From NCBI GenBank assembly GCA_032358255.1, contig JAULBX010029368.1, forward strand, positions 1 to 22,163: 22,163 bases of DNA, in the 5' to 3' direction. The notes below the pieces were generated by a model, which was not told the DNA's origin, did not search any database, and saw only the letters and a program-made list of their open reading frames with translations. The position numbers and the translations under genes were made by a program. The stretch is from Heterotrichella gracilis. Lineage: Eukaryota > Sar > Xanthophyceae > Tribonematales > Xanthonemataceae. Positions within the stretch are counted from its first letter, which is position 1. Each line of letters begins with the position of its first letter. This document shows, piece after piece, positions 1 to 9,375 of this stretch.

Positions 1-24
1 TGTCAGTTAAGCCTTGGCTCTAGG

Positions 25-87
25 ACTGGGGTGAGGCATACCCAGACATGCTAACCTGGCTTCAAAGCTGGAAAGCATATACTTACT
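25..87 (+). repeat. Left copy of window-bounding inverted repeat
   Basis: This 63-nt stretch begins ACTGGGGTGAGGCATACCCA and ends in ACTTACT. Its reverse complement is present at 22100-22163 with one single-base gap and one mismatch (T/A), so about 62 of 64 positions agree. The left copy has 24 further bases on its outer side, while the right copy stops at the window edge. It may be the terminal inverted repeat of a large element or one copy of a dispersed family; the sequence alone does not decide. Confidence 0.9.
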
Positions 88-967
88 CAGGTGACAGAAC
101 GGTTGGCAAGGATGTCAACATGTGAACGCAATTCTGCACTGCCCGTGCCGTGGTCTATGTTACTGGATGTCTCCCATGTGTAGCCCGTTCTCGAGTGTAG
201 CCCATTTGCTCAGTAAAGTCCAAGAGCAAACACCAAAATCTACCCCTCCTACGAAAATCCAGGCACCCCCTTCGCTGCAAGCTGATATAGGACCTGCCAC
301 TCTCATACCGATTGGCTGGCTGTTGCACGTGCCTGCTGACCTGGAGCTTATCCGCAGTCGCCGAAACATAAACAGTGCGATCCAACGCACACCGTGTGTG
401 CTGTCGATGGCCAACGAGGAATGCACGCACGCTCTTCCACGGTGCCTGCCCCACACAGCTCAAGATCAATTCCTAAATAGTTGAGCTTTGGTCAAGAGCT
501 TATCTTACTGTGTACCTTTGGGCTTTGTGGTTGGGCTTTGCGGTTGGGCTTTACCGTTGAGCTTTACCCGTTAAAATCTGGCAACCAGACTTGAGGTTTG
601 TGGCAAACTGCAAAGGCTTGAACTTTACACTTGATCTTTGCAGGGTCGGATGGCGCCATAAAGGCGTGAGCTGTGGCGCAAAGTTCAAGCTTGAGCTTTG
701 GCTATACGGGGTCCGGGAAGTATATCCCTGGTTGGCTCCCTGAATGTGAATGTCAAATCATGTAAATCCAAAACAATTTAGTTTTGGTCAGGAACGATAC
801 GACGGGGCCCCTACGGTACCTGCAGAGGCAGCAAACGTCGTCAGCAACGGATAAGCACCGTAGGTGTGCGTTTTGCTAAAATATCTGTTCAGGAGTCACC
901 TGATGGCGATAGTGTTATACCTGTTGCCTTAGTCACTAAGTTAGTGCCACTGAAACTGAAAAAAACT
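88..967. other. Left non-coding stretch
   Basis: No convincing gene was found. An open frame on the plus strand (122-484) and overlapping ones on the minus strand lack any recognisable motif. From about 480 to 705 the DNA is made of variants of the word TTGRGCTTTG, including the tandem block at 516-567. CCTACGGT at 810-817 and ACCGTAGG at 857-864 form an 8-bp inverted repeat about 100 bases upstream of the GT92 start. Confidence 0.5.
516..567 (+). repeat. 13-bp degenerate minisatellite, four units
   Basis: Four consecutive units of about 13 bp follow the pattern GGTTGGGCTTTGC (529-541), then GGTTGGGCTTTAC, then CGTTGAGCTTTAC, preceded by a diverged unit. Related single words (TTGAGCTTTGG) occur at 481-491 and near 692-702, so the array is probably the best-preserved core of a longer decayed tract. 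Confidence 0.75.
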
Positions 968-2145
968 ATGGCAGTATTTTTGGGTCTGCTGAGAGGCTCG
1001 GGGGTGATGGAAGTCGACATACTTGTTTACACACTCAGTTTGTCGCTTTTTTTGCAGTTGTCGTTGTCAGGTTGCGCAAACAGCTCGCAGGGCAGCTACC
1101 TGGCTTTTTGTATGATTGTTAAGAACCAACGGCCAGAGACTGTGGAGTGGATCACACACCATCTCAGTCCGCTGGTCGGAGCGTCAAAAATATACCTTGT
1201 TGATAACAACTCGACAGAGCCGTTGCCAGCGCAAATTGCAGAGTATATTCGGACAGGTGTCGTGGAGTATATGTGGCTGGTCGATCTTGTACACAAAGAA
1301 ATTAGACCTCAGATGTTTGCCTACCAGTGGTGTCTGGATAACCACCGGCACAAGCACCAGTGGATGGGTTTCATTGATGCTGACGAGTTTTTGTTTACAA
1401 CTGGGCTGAACTTCACGGTTGTCGACGTTCTCAAGGTTTGGTATGCCCCTCCCCTCCCACACACCTACATGCTATACTCTCCATCGCCCTGGTTATCGGC
1501 GTTTGCTCAGTGTGTGCGTTATTTGTAGGAGTACGAGCAATACCCTTCCGTCGCCGTGAACTGGCGTGTTTTTGGGTCCAACGGACACGTTCGGCGACCA
1601 GTTGGTGGGTTGGTGCAAAATTTTTTGAGTTGTACGCCCGAAGAATCTGCCATGAACAGGTGAGACGGGTACCTTGTTGGTTTGTTATACCCTGGATATA
1701 AAGCATATTTTGTTTCTGCTATCAGGCAGGTGAAACAAGTTGTAAACTGCAAGTTCGCCTTTGCCCCGGGTAGCAACCCACACGTTTTCAAGTACAGCAA
1801 TTCCTCCCTGCTGCCCATCAATACCTGTGGACAAGAGGTTCCCGGAGCCCACACCAGTGGACCTGCATGTTTTAATAGGTATGTTGGTTCACAACGTGCA
1901 TATCAAATTGACTGATAGGGCGCTAGCGGAAATGAAAATTGTTGAGCTTCCGCAGGTTGGCTTTGCACCACTATTTTACAATGTCGTTTGAAGACTTCAA
2001 AGAAAAAATGTCCCGAGGTACAGGTCAACGAAAACGCAAAGGTTGGAAGTTCTTCTATGCTGTCGACCTTGTTGCAACAAGCAACTGCACCCAGCATCTC
2101 CTCTCTCGTATTGAGCAACAGGGACCTGTTTACTTTAACAAGTAG
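968..2145 (+). CDS. GT92/DUF23-like glycosyltransferase, four exons
   Basis: Predicted Golgi/ER glycosyltransferase of about 313 residues. Exons are 968-1435, 1529-1659, 1726-1878 and 1956-2145. The introns are 93, 66 and 77 nt, all GT-AG, and the joins keep frame (phases 0, 2 and 2). I chose ATG 968 because it has A at -3 and G at +4; ATG 1007 is an alternative, and the frame is open to a GTG at 866. A hydrophobic stretch at about residues 18-35 looks like a signal anchor. The catalytic domain starts at YLAFCMIVKNQ. It has VDNNS, then WMGFIDADEFLF with the DxD metal-binding motif at about 137-139. Exon 2 gives WRVFGSNGH and exon 4 gives HHYFTMSFEDFKEKMSRG, both typical of the family. The acceptor sugar cannot be inferred. 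It faces the GT8 gene, with 253 nt between the two stops. It looks intact. Confidence 0.85.
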
Positions 2146-2330
2146 CACCGTGTTGGCATACTGGTGCTGGAAGCAAGCACCTCTGACTTTCACTTGCCTT
2201 ATGGCTGTCGCCATCACAACGAGAGTCTCCCTCTGAATCACCTTCCCTGGACTTTCTTTATTAATCTGTTCTGTATTTTATGTTGAACACCAACATGTTC
2301 TTAAAATAAATATAAATACAAGACCGGTAT

Positions 2331-2358
2331 ACCGTCGGACTACCCTATTACCGACGGT
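2331..2358. other. Stem-loop between convergent genes
   Basis: ACCGTCGG (2331-2338) and CCGACGGT (2351-2358) form a perfect 8-bp stem around a 12-nt loop. A second pairing, GACTACC with GGTAGTC just downstream, would compete with it. It lies between the 3' ends of the GT92 and GT8 genes, next to an A/T-rich stretch (2300-2322). A role in 3'-end formation is only inferred from position. Confidence 0.5.
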
Positions 2359-2398
2359 AGTCGGCTGTCGTTCTTTCAGTAGCAAGCTGCAACAACAC

Positions 2399-3452
2399 TT
2401 AAATTGGAGCCACTGCCAGGGACAGCGAGCAAAACTTGTAATTTCCAACCGGACTGGGACGGTGATGAATGTGGGGGTGCCAATCAGTCTCAGTTTCGTT
2501 TCTATGTTCGCACGAATATTTGCTGCGAGCCTCTATTTTGACATGCAGCCAGTAGTTTCGCACATGGCAGGATCGACAGGTGTCAACGGCCTCATAGACA
2601 CATTCAAAAACAAGGGTTAGAGGCGACGAACACGCTTGTTGGTGGCCAGCGTTGCAAGTGCAAGTGTTCGACAAACATTTGGTTACCACCGTGTTGGTAT
2701 CGCCAACTGCGCCCGGCAAGCGCCTGTCGCTCAGCAGAAGCCAAGTGCTCCAATAGCGTTTCAAACGTTTCGTTTGAAGGTGTTATGAGTACAAGAGGCA
2801 AAGAAAGCACGATAGGCACAGGACGTCGACCGTGCAACATTTTGACACCAATATCTGAACAAACAGCGGCACTGCTGTTGGAGAATAGCCCATCCAAGCT
2901 GCGAATGACTACACTGTCCGTGTCTACGCACAGCACCTTGGCAAAAGGCATCTTGAATGCAGATATCTTCCAGTAAGAGCTTATTTCAGTCCAACCCGCG
3001 TATCTTGCGTGAAAGCGAACTGCTGGGTATGGGATACGGAAGCGTTCAAAACGCCAGAGTGCTACGTTCAGCCTTTTAAAAACTGCCAACACTGTAGGAT
3101 GCACAACCACATCATTAGGCACGGCTATGGTAAACCCAAAGGACGGTTCGGTGTCCAAAATGCTGAGAGTCGTTGCCATGCATCGTCCCGCAACACCGCC
3201 TGCACCAGCAAGCTCCTCGGCACAAAAGGAAACCAGCGAGTAAGTGCTCGTGGTCACAAACCTTGCGTAGGCCAAACGTGTGAGGTTACTTGAACAAAAA
3301 CGTGCAGAGCGGCATTGTGAACATACTAGCGAGCCCAAGTCAGCACCGTCCGTATGCCATTTGCCTGCGAACGTTGCTCCCTTTGCTGACAACCAAGTTA
3401 ATTGGCAGATGATTATTCGCAACAGCACATCGCGTATATCCAAAGCCGCCAT
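2399..3452 (-). CDS. GT8 (glycogenin-type) glycosyltransferase with a late frameshift
   Basis: The ATG at 3452 opens a 282-residue frame ending at TGA 2606-2604. Residues 1-25 are hydrophobic and signal-like. The GT8 core begins near residue 62 (ARFVTTSTYSL). It includes WTEISSYWKISAFKMPFAKV, then CVDTDSVVIRSLDGLF with the metal-binding DTD at 177-179, ITPSNETFETLLEHL, and GGNQMFVEHL, the counterpart of the family's DQG region. The frame stops right after SNPCF, at a run of five A (2606-2610, plus strand). Shifting one base there continues without a stop for about 66 residues to 2399, starting ECVYEAVDTCRSC, and would give about 350 residues. This may be a real truncation, a sequencing error in the homopolymer, or a natural end with chance read-through. 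GT8 enzymes transfer sugars from UDP-sugars with retention; the acceptor is unknown. Confidence 0.8.
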
Positions 3453-3485
3453 ATCTGACGAACATAGCGTGTCAGTATGCTCGGG

Positions 3486-3494
3486 TTATTTAAA
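3486..3494 (-). promoter_or_regulatory. TATA-like element upstream of the GT8 gene
   Basis: On the minus strand TTTAAATAA lies about 35-42 bases upstream of the GT8 ATG at 3452. Spacing and composition fit a TATA box. No transcript evidence is visible. Confidence 0.35.
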
Positions 3495-3633
3495 CCAGTA
3501 CTGTGTAAGGCAGAGGTGTTACTGGATTCTTAAAAAACAATTTACAGCCAATTTGCAGCTAACCACGAAAAGCCCCAGAGATTTCAACTTCCACTTCCAG
3601 CGACCTTTTCGCCCTAAGATCTTTTGACAGTTT

Positions 3634-5259
3634 TTGGGCTACCTGTCACTGATACTGGGTAGTGTGTACCCCATATACGAGCTCAGTGGGCAGCACTCGA
3701 GGCGGGGGAAAGGCACTGTGACATCGGGGGGGCAGGTCACAGGGCAGCGGCGAGGCTGCGCCCTACAAGGGTATCTCTTTGCACAGCAAGTTGAAGCAAT
3801 CACGCATTACTGCGGGTTGACGTACAGTTGCGTTGTGTTCGCTGGTGTCGTTGGTTTGAGTCTACGACTTGGTTCAAACCGGCGTGGTGTACTGGCACAG
3901 TTCCTGGCAGCGCCTCTCCGCTCAATGGATACAGCCTTTCGTAACACTGTAGAGCTTAGCATTAGTGCCACACTGGTCTTGCAAGGTTTGACCTTCCGCG
4001 TACCGTCAAGTTTGCTTCCTTTGCGGCCAAGTAATGGCATGCATACATTGATGGCATGGAGCATGAGGTGAACTTCCTACAGCTGCACGGTCCGGAACTC
4101 AGACGCAAGCCAAAGCAAGTCAAGCGTAACCTTAGCAACACAACCTCCAGACTAGGCAGCAGAGAAGTGCCAGTGCAGTATACAGCTCCAGAACCAACTT
4201 CACCCTCCAGTGGATTTGCTCCTTGGGCAGACCAAGACCAGGCAGATCCAGACCCAGAGGTCAATTAAAGCCTTGAAGCAGCAGCACGCCTTTCCAGCGC
4301 TCGTGCAGCTGGTGGGTAACCACAGTCTCAAGCAGAGGCACTAGGCAACAACTGGGCACGATTGTGCTCCCACATAACCAGCAGCTACATCTCCTATATT
4401 CCAGTCATAGCCTCTCTGGTTAAGAGTACAGCAACTCAGAGGGTGCGGGAGGACAGGTTACAGAGTGGCGAGGTTTGCTCGTGTCCTAGCTGTGCAGGCA
4501 AGCACAGCAGCGTGAACGTTCTTGTGTCGTCGATGCTAGTGCTGGTGGTGGCTGCACTTCGTGCTGCAATTACCGCGTTTCTTTTGCCAGCATTGCCAGG
4601 AGAAGGATACACTGTCAAACCTACACAGCGGGTTGCCACTCCTGTAGAAGGCTGGAACTTGTGGGCTGCTTGAGATACCCAAGTGACCTGGGTGGACTTG
4701 TAGCTGGCACAGCTGTACATGTGTGACCTGCTGGTGGTTGTGCAAAAGAGGGTGTCTATTCAGGCCCTGGTGGCAGTGGTGGATGGCATGCACGGTCTCA
4801 ACAACTGCCCAACTCCTCTCAATACAGATACCTTCCGCGAGCAGCTGTCATATGGTCGTGGAGTATGGATATCAGCACTGCCACACCAGGGACATTCCCG
4901 CCTGCGTGCTATCACAGTGCGGTGCTTGCTGGGAAGTGGACAATGAAACCTCCAGCACACCCCGCGTACTGCACTCCATTTGTTTTCATGTGGTGTTCAA
5001 GACCCCGCTGCTTCAAGCTGCTTTTGAGAGGGGGGAGGAGGATGCAGTACCTCCCAAGCCCCATAATGCCTTCCACAGAGCCAAATGCTGGTCCCCATGC
5101 GAGGCAGTGCGGTGTGACCAACAGGAGTATTGACATAACACTGTTGCCTGTGGCGGCACCCCTGTTTTGGGCTTCGTCAGAGATCCATGGGTACCATCCG
5201 TACTGTCTCCGTGTGCTTCATGGCAGGTGAACAACCGGCCAGGCTTGGGGAGCCATCAG
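3634..5259. other. Unassigned stretch, no recognisable gene
   Basis: Several open frames occur: plus 3634-4071 (145 codons, no ATG at its 5' end), plus 4056-4268, plus 4723-5133 (136 codons) and minus 4960-4760, which contains a CPWC pair. None has a motif I recognise, and frames on both strands have similar lengths. The plus frame at 4056-4268 is rich in Pro, Asp and Gln at its end. This may be old retroelement or pseudogene sequence. Confidence 0.4.
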
Positions 5260-5394
5260 CACCACCCTATGGTTTAGGGTGCTTGCGACACCACCCTAGG
5301 CATCACCCTGTGGTTTAGGGTGCGAGGAGCACCACCCTATAAACCACCCTGGAGATGAGGGTGGGAGCGGCATCACCCAAGGATTAAGGGGGCG
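5260..5394. repeat. Quasi-palindromic telomere-like repeat cluster
   Basis: Units of the form CACCACCCTATGG followed by TTTAGGGTGC occur at 5260-5282 and 5301-5323, with half units at 5289-5300 and 5330-5364 and a diverged one at 5371-5394. In each full unit CACCCT-type and AGGGTG-type arms pair, so the cluster can form a row of small hairpins. The words CCCTA and TTTAGGG resemble the plant-type telomere repeat. Confidence 0.65.
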
Positions 5395-5894
5395 TGGATG
5401 CCTTATGTATTTGGGTTTAGACCTGCCCCGCAGTGAACTAGAGTTGACATTTGCACCCGCCTAGACGGTTAGGGTTTAGGGTTGCTCCCATGGGGGCATT
5501 GGGGTCCAGGGTGAATGGTTTCGTGTGTAGCCAGGTTTGGATTAGGGTGTAGAGTCAAGGGTTCGAATACCCACAGTGAAAACCGAAGAGCACAAAGTGG
5601 TCTGCCCCTGCAGGGCTATAAGGGCTGTAGATTGTGTCTGCCAAGTCTTAAGGGTGGGTAGGGCTCTATGGATTGCCCCTGCATGGCATTAAGATTGTGC
5701 ACGGGCATCTTTCATAAGGGGTTTGGGGTTGCTCCTGCGGGCGGCTTGCATTCTCGAGGTTTAGGATGAAGGTAAACTCTTGTTTGCTCAAATAGGGCTC
5801 AAGGCTGTGTGCACAGCTGCAATTTCCGGGCTTATGATTTATAACTGCTCTTGCAAAGCTGCTGGGTCGCGTGTGCCACGGTTTTAGGGCTATG
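5395..5894. other. Non-coding stretch with scattered TTTAGGG-like words
   Basis: GGTTAGGGTTTAGGG (about 5469-5483) and other GGGTTTAG-like words are spread here in a decayed, non-tandem form. GGTTCGAATACC near 5560 resembles a tRNA B box, but no tRNA fold accompanies it. No gene is seen. Confidence 0.5.
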
Positions 5895-6233
5895 TGTAAC
5901 AAGATTATGGAAAAATGAGACACTAGCGACAGGTTGCGACAGCTTGGACTTATTAGACTTGTGCTGGCTCTTGCTCAGCTTTATATGTTGCAACGACGTT
6001 GGAGACCGTTCCAGGTTGCATGGTGCCTGGATACGTTGCATGGGCATGCTCCCGTGTAGCTGCATAGGAACCCTCTCCAAGGGTGGTTGGAGGTTCCAGC
6101 TACACCACGCGTTGCCTAGAGGCTTCCAGAGCCAGCATCCTCCTTTAGGAAATCTGGTCACATTGCGCCAGTAAACCCGTACATAGGGTTTTGAAGGAAC
6201 ATATACTTGTTGATAACAGATTATCCTGTGACA
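5895..6233 (-). repeat. Chromovirus 3' LTR
   Basis: On the minus strand the LTR starts TGTCACAGGATAATC directly after the polypurine tract. Its most plausible end is CTTGTTACA at 5895, giving 339 bp with TGT...ACA ends and short related termini. A TATA-like box (ATATAAAG on the minus strand, about 5979-5986) fits a U3 promoter. The outer boundary is inferred from the TGT/ACA rule, because no second LTR is present for comparison. Confidence 0.6.
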
Positions 6234-6249
6234 TTCCTCCCCCCTTGAG
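6234..6249 (-). other. Polypurine tract of the chromovirus
   Basis: The minus strand reads CTCAAGGGGGGAGGAA immediately before TGTCACA. A purine run abutting the LTR is the expected primer site for plus-strand DNA synthesis in LTR retrotransposons. It fixes the LTR start at 6233. Confidence 0.75.
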
Positions 6250-6639
6250 GGCATTGCCTGTCCCCAGGCAATACATTGCATATATGTGATGAGACAACAG
6301 GTTGAGGTAGCCAGCCTGTCTGAATGATGGAGATAGCATGCTATTTATGATATTAGGATCCCATATTTGTATAACTCATGATGCTGAATTACACTCAACT
6401 GCTTCAGCAGCAACAGCTTGTCACCTAGTGAGATATGATGATGTTGCCCTTACTGGATTACAATCAACCAGTAACAATATAAGTGCCTTTGTCAATGGCA
6501 GATGCCAACGGCATGCCATTTCAGCAACAAAGGCGCATGGCATTGTAGATGTGCACCTCATGATAATCATTTGCTGCAGCTGCTGTAGTATGAACTCATG
6601 CAATGGCACAGCAGTTGCATGAACCACGGCTTGGTATTA

Positions 6640-8090
6640 TTATGCCCGCTTTCTAGCCTGTACGTACCAGTAGTCAGCGATGGCTTCTTGGTCATTGGGC
6701 AACTCATCCTCGGGTTTCCACTGATTGTCTTCATGACCCATGTATGCCCAGGTATGCCCAACGGACTTGTTGCCGCGTTGGACTATCTTGGTATCCAGTA
6801 TCTTGTCCACCTCAAATACTTCATCAGACTCTGCTTGCACAACAGGTTTAGGCGGTTGGGGGCGACCTAAAGGCTTGTATGGATTTAAGAGACTGACATG
6901 GAAAACTGGGTGGATTCTTAGGCCAGTATCTAGGTGTAACTTGTAAGCAACTTTGCCCGCTTTTGCAACCACTGTAAGTGGGCCCAAACATTTATCCATA
7001 CGCTTCCTTCTACCCGACACCTCGGCAGTTTTAAGAGTGATGTTTTTAGCATTCAGCATGACTTGAGCACCAATGGTCTATTCCACTTCACGCCTGCCTT
7101 CATTACAATACGCCTGTTGGCGATGCTGTGCAATACGCATGTTTTCCCTGATCTCTGCAAGGATTTTGTTCATGTGCTGCAAATAGTCCGCTACTGCCGG
7201 AGTATCCATGTCATCTGCATTGAGGGTTATATATATATAGTAAAGGAGACTTTGGATGGAAGCCATAATTGGCATAGAAGGGTGTGCACCTTATGGACTC
7301 CTGCCAAGAAATGTTGACGGCAAAATCAACCTTTGAAAGCCTCTTGTCCCAATCATCCTGGCGAGGGTTTACATAGTGCCCAAGTACCTCTTCTTACCTC
7401 TTCTATGATTCTATTGGTCCTCATCGTCTGCCCATCAGTTTGGACATGGTAGGCTGTGCTAAACTTTAGCTCAGTACCAGTAGCTGCCACAGAGGACACC
7501 AAAATACACTGACAAACTGTGAAACCCTGTCCGACACAATGGTCTGAGGTAACCTTTGCAATTTAAATACATGCTCCATATACATATCAGCAGCTTGCTG
7601 TGCAGGACAACTGGTCAGCGTGGGGATTAAATGGACCATTTTTGTCAATCGGTCACATACCACCAACACTGCATTTTGCTGCGTTATAGTCATGGGTAAC
7701 TCTGGGATGAAATCTAAACTGATATCAGCCCACCTTTTGTCAGGTATCTGCACATGTAGTGGCACTTCCAACCCCCCTGGAACTTGGTTGCTTGGCTTGG
7801 CCCGCTGGCAGTGATCGCAGGTTGACACCCATTCGCAGAAGAGCCCACGCTGAGCGTTTGCGATCGGATCATGCTGGGGCGAATGTTAGTATTTTACGAT
7901 TTAATCAGTTCAGTACGTGAATTCCTGGCCAGCAACAAGATTGGCAGACATGCTTGAACACACCTAACCTCGTTTGAGTCCACACTGCTTGCTCCATTTG
8001 CGACGACACTATTTGGAGTTTCCTCATATCCCAGCCAGCCCTAGTGGCCATAGGCATCCCGACACCCAAACGACCCTTCCTGCATGGCAA
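6640..8090 (-). pseudogene. Chromovirus integrase-chromodomain, frameshifted
   Basis: The coding remnant is split over several frames. At 8090-7905 the end of the zinc-binding region is seen (CQSCCWPGIHV). It is separated from STCDHCQRAK (7828 onward) by about 80 bases of unrelated sequence. The core follows with WADISLDFIPELP (first catalytic Asp) and TIVSDRVSQF (second Asp). Downstream, AYHVQTDGQTMRTNR carries Met, codon 7424-7422, where the family has the catalytic Glu. After another shift come DYLQHMNKILAEIRENMRIAQ (7275-7078) and the GPY/F region with VFHVSLLNPYK. The chromodomain follows, with VDKILDTKIV and YMGHEDNQWKPEDEL (7059-6640). The mutations and the lost Glu show the protein is dead. 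Confidence 0.85.
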
Positions 8091-8162
8091 TGTGCCATGT
8101 GGCCTCCCCAGCCCTTGTTACCCCCAATGCAAGCAGACATCCTTGACCGCAAGTCCAAATCC

Positions 8163-8197
8163 TCACCGCATGTAACACCTCACCGCATGTAACACCC
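8163..8197 (+). repeat. Tandem duplication of 17 bp
   Basis: TCACCGCATGTAACACC occurs twice in direct succession. TGTAACACC resembles the usual start of plant chromovirus LTRs, but no LTR body follows. Confidence 0.6.
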
Positions 8198-9063
8198 ACT
8201 TTATGTTAGGGTTTGACATGTATGAGGTTTTGGCAATTGTTCACAGCACACCCAGCTACATGTTAGAGTATAAGGGATGTAGGTTTTATGGTGCAATCGT
8301 CCAAAGTATGCATACCATAGCTTCCACCTGCACACTCCTCGTGTTGTGTTTAGCGTGCATGGGTCACTGCGACGCTCAATGCAACCATCGGTCATTCAGT
8401 TACTGCCAGCAATTGGTTTGGCATCCCCTTAGCACAAGCAGAGCTGCCCAGCCAGACTATTTGCAGCCCTTATGCCGTTTCCGGTTAGTATGTTTGCAAG
8501 CTTCTTTCTTGTTTAGTAGCTTGCATTGGGTGCTAGCCTGGAGGGCAGTGCATTGGGGTGTAGGATGCTGGGTTTGCAACAAGGGCAATGCATAAGGGAT
8601 TCATGATGCTGGCTTTACCACCAGAGTTACGAATCACGGTGCACGACAATGGATTTCCCACAGGGTTGGTACCTCAGGGTTCAGGACAGAGGCTCTACCA
8701 CCAGGGCAATGATCTGGCATTCTCCGCGATAGTGGCCGATGCAAGATTGAGGGTTTAGAGACAAGGGAATTACAGTCACCGCTTTATGCAACAACTTCCC
8801 ACTCTGGAGCAGATTGATAGCTAGCCATGACAAACTACCGGAACAACAAATTACACCAATACACTAAGATGCAAGATGAGGGTTTAGGGAAGCGTGGTTC
8901 CCCATTGCAGCAATTCCCCACCTTTCAGTGGGTCATTTGTCCCGGATAATTTTTTTTTGTCCCCCCAAATGATAAGGTCCTTGCCCTCAAAGTCCTCAAA
9001 GGGTATGGCCTGCGCCACAGCAGATAAAAAACACAATGTGTTCTGTACTTATGAACTGATATC
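8198..9063. other. Unassigned stretch with telomere-like words
   Basis: A plus-strand ATG frame at 8203-8595 (130 codons, Cys- and Leu-rich) has no recognisable motif and is probably fortuitous. GATGCAAGATTGAGGGTTTAG near 8737 recurs in near-identical form (GATGCAAGATGAGGGTTTAG) near 8868, about 130 bases apart. An eight-T run and a C run lie near 8950-8966. Confidence 0.4.
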
Positions 9064-9116
9064 AGGGGTGTTGAATATATAAACCACGAATTTGTGGTTT
9101 ATATATTAACACCCCT
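9064..9116. repeat. 53-bp near-perfect palindrome containing TATATAAA
   Basis: AGGGGTGTTGAATATATAAA at 9064-9083 continues with CCACGAA. It is mirrored by TTTGTGG followed by TTTATATATTAACACCCCT, ending at 9116. The arms pair with one bulged G and one G-T pair and have essentially no loop. Weaker pairing continues outward (GATATC against GATATG). A TATATAAA word sits in each orientation. Confidence 0.85.
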
Positions 9117-9280
9117 GCTGATATGCAACGCGCATATATAAAGGCTGATTGAAAATTGGACACAGAACCGGCAGTCTTCACCAGAATCCGGTGTAAGCTT
9201 TGCCAAACATTGGATCAAAGTCAATACATTTAACAACATTTGATAAAGGGGATTCATGGTTGTTTTGGGTTTAGGGTTGT

Positions 9281-9375
9281 TCAATAAGTGCTTCAAACAG
9301 TGCCAGGATAGAACTGCGTGGCGCCGAATGTGCAAGACCGACTGCTAATCTGGCTGTATTGCTGGAATGCATATA
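9281..9375 (+). mobile_element. 5'-truncated LINE 3' end (same family as 16089-18911)
   Basis: 92 bases (TCAATAAGTGCTTCAAACAG through CTGGAATGCAT) match the reverse complement of 16089-16180 at 87 positions. The frame of the LINE protein tail is kept (INKCFKQCQDRTAWRRMCKTD against INKWFKQCQERAAWRCMCKTD). The homology stops after GGAATGCAT, where this copy continues ATAACTAACTAA, a typical short LINE tail. It is a dead-on-arrival insertion in the opposite orientation to the longer copy. Confidence 0.85.

Larger units (their letters stand above)
5895..8090 (-). mobile_element. Ty3/gypsy chromovirus, 5'-truncated, with 3' LTR
   Basis: Read on the minus strand, the remnant runs from the integrase zinc-finger region (about 8090-7905) through the integrase core, the GPY/F region and the chromodomain (ending 6640). 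It continues through about 390 bases of 3' sequence and a polypurine tract into an LTR. Gag, protease, reverse transcriptase and RNase H are not found upstream, so the copy is truncated. The order integrase then chromodomain defines the chromovirus branch of Ty3 elements. Confidence 0.85.

Noticed and set aside
5528-5580. tRNA gene (TAGCCAGGTTTGG as A box, GGTTCGAATACC as B box)
   Set aside because: The boxes are only about 32 bases apart, the T arm would have an 8-base loop, and no acceptor or anticodon stem forms.
8163-8215. 5' LTR of the chromovirus (TGTAACACC words)
   Set aside because: It is on the opposite strand to the element, and nothing downstream matches the 3' LTR at 5895-6233.
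8203-8595. 130-codon ATG-led ORF
   Set aside because: No motif, unusual Cys/Trp content, and it lies in telomere-word-rich non-coding DNA. Likely a chance frame.
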